DNA of 6,173 nucleotides, taken from the NCBI GenBank assembly GCA_937920255.1, contig CALDSL010000129.1, forward strand, positions 1 through 6,173, in the 5' to 3' direction. This DNA comes from an uncultured Anaerolineaceae bacterium (lineage in GTDB: Bacteria; Chloroflexota; Anaerolineae; Anaerolineales; Anaerolineaceae). How positions within the stretch are numbered: position 1 is the stretch's first letter; each line of letters opens with the position of its first letter. Positions 6,130-6,173 of this stretch are shown one piece after another. Position numbers and translations under genes: made by a program. The notes beneath the pieces were generated by a model. It had not been told where the DNA came from and did not search any database. It saw nothing but the letters and a program-made list of their open reading frames with translations.

Positions 6130-6173
6130 CGCAGGCGCATTCCTGGCACTCCACCCACCTTACAGACCGAATA

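Noticed and set aside
6123..6173. Start of a divergent plus-strand gene (17 codons to the edge)
   Set aside because: Too short to recognise, no ribosome binding site, and the ATG overlaps the -35 region of the minus-strand promoter; kept only as a finding.

Overview
The window is GC-rich bacterial DNA. Every well-supported gene lies on the minus strand, so the genes read from right to left. The mix of genes (CPH-type copper ATPase, membrane-anchored SRPBCC protein, HemG-like flavodoxin, COG2407-type sugar isomerase, short transaldolase) and the repeat-rich intergenic spaces would suit an environmental bacterium such as an Anaerolineae-type Chloroflexota. That placement is an inference from general knowledge, not from a marker gene.

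Layout in the direction of transcription. (1) A good sigma-70-type promoter at 6101-6129 drives a 452-residue L-fucose/L-arabinose isomerase-family protein (4664-6022). (2) A 180-bp repeat element (4470-4649) follows, made of two nested perfect inverted repeats. (3) A 14-bp perfect palindrome (4440-4453) lies just ahead of a 220-residue transaldolase-family aldolase (3764-4426). (4) A hairpin with 39-bp perfect arms and a T-run on the minus strand (3619-3723) probably ends that transcript. (5) A flavodoxin-domain protein (2988-3497) and a membrane SRPBCC protein (2018-2938) follow, 49 bp apart. (6) After a candidate promoter and a long dyad, a CopB-type copper-exporting ATPase with a His-rich N-terminus (1-1892) runs off the left edge.

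The right half looks like a small carbohydrate module: an aldose/ketose isomerase beside an aldolase of the transaldolase fold. The aldolase keeps its catalytic residues but has lost two of the usual phosphate-site residues. The left half looks like a redox, membrane and metal-stress group. The copB gene probably has its own regulated promoter. I see no RNA genes, CRISPR array, transposase or integrase. The least explained elements are the two intergenic repeats, the two operator-like palindromes and the altered active site of the aldolase.
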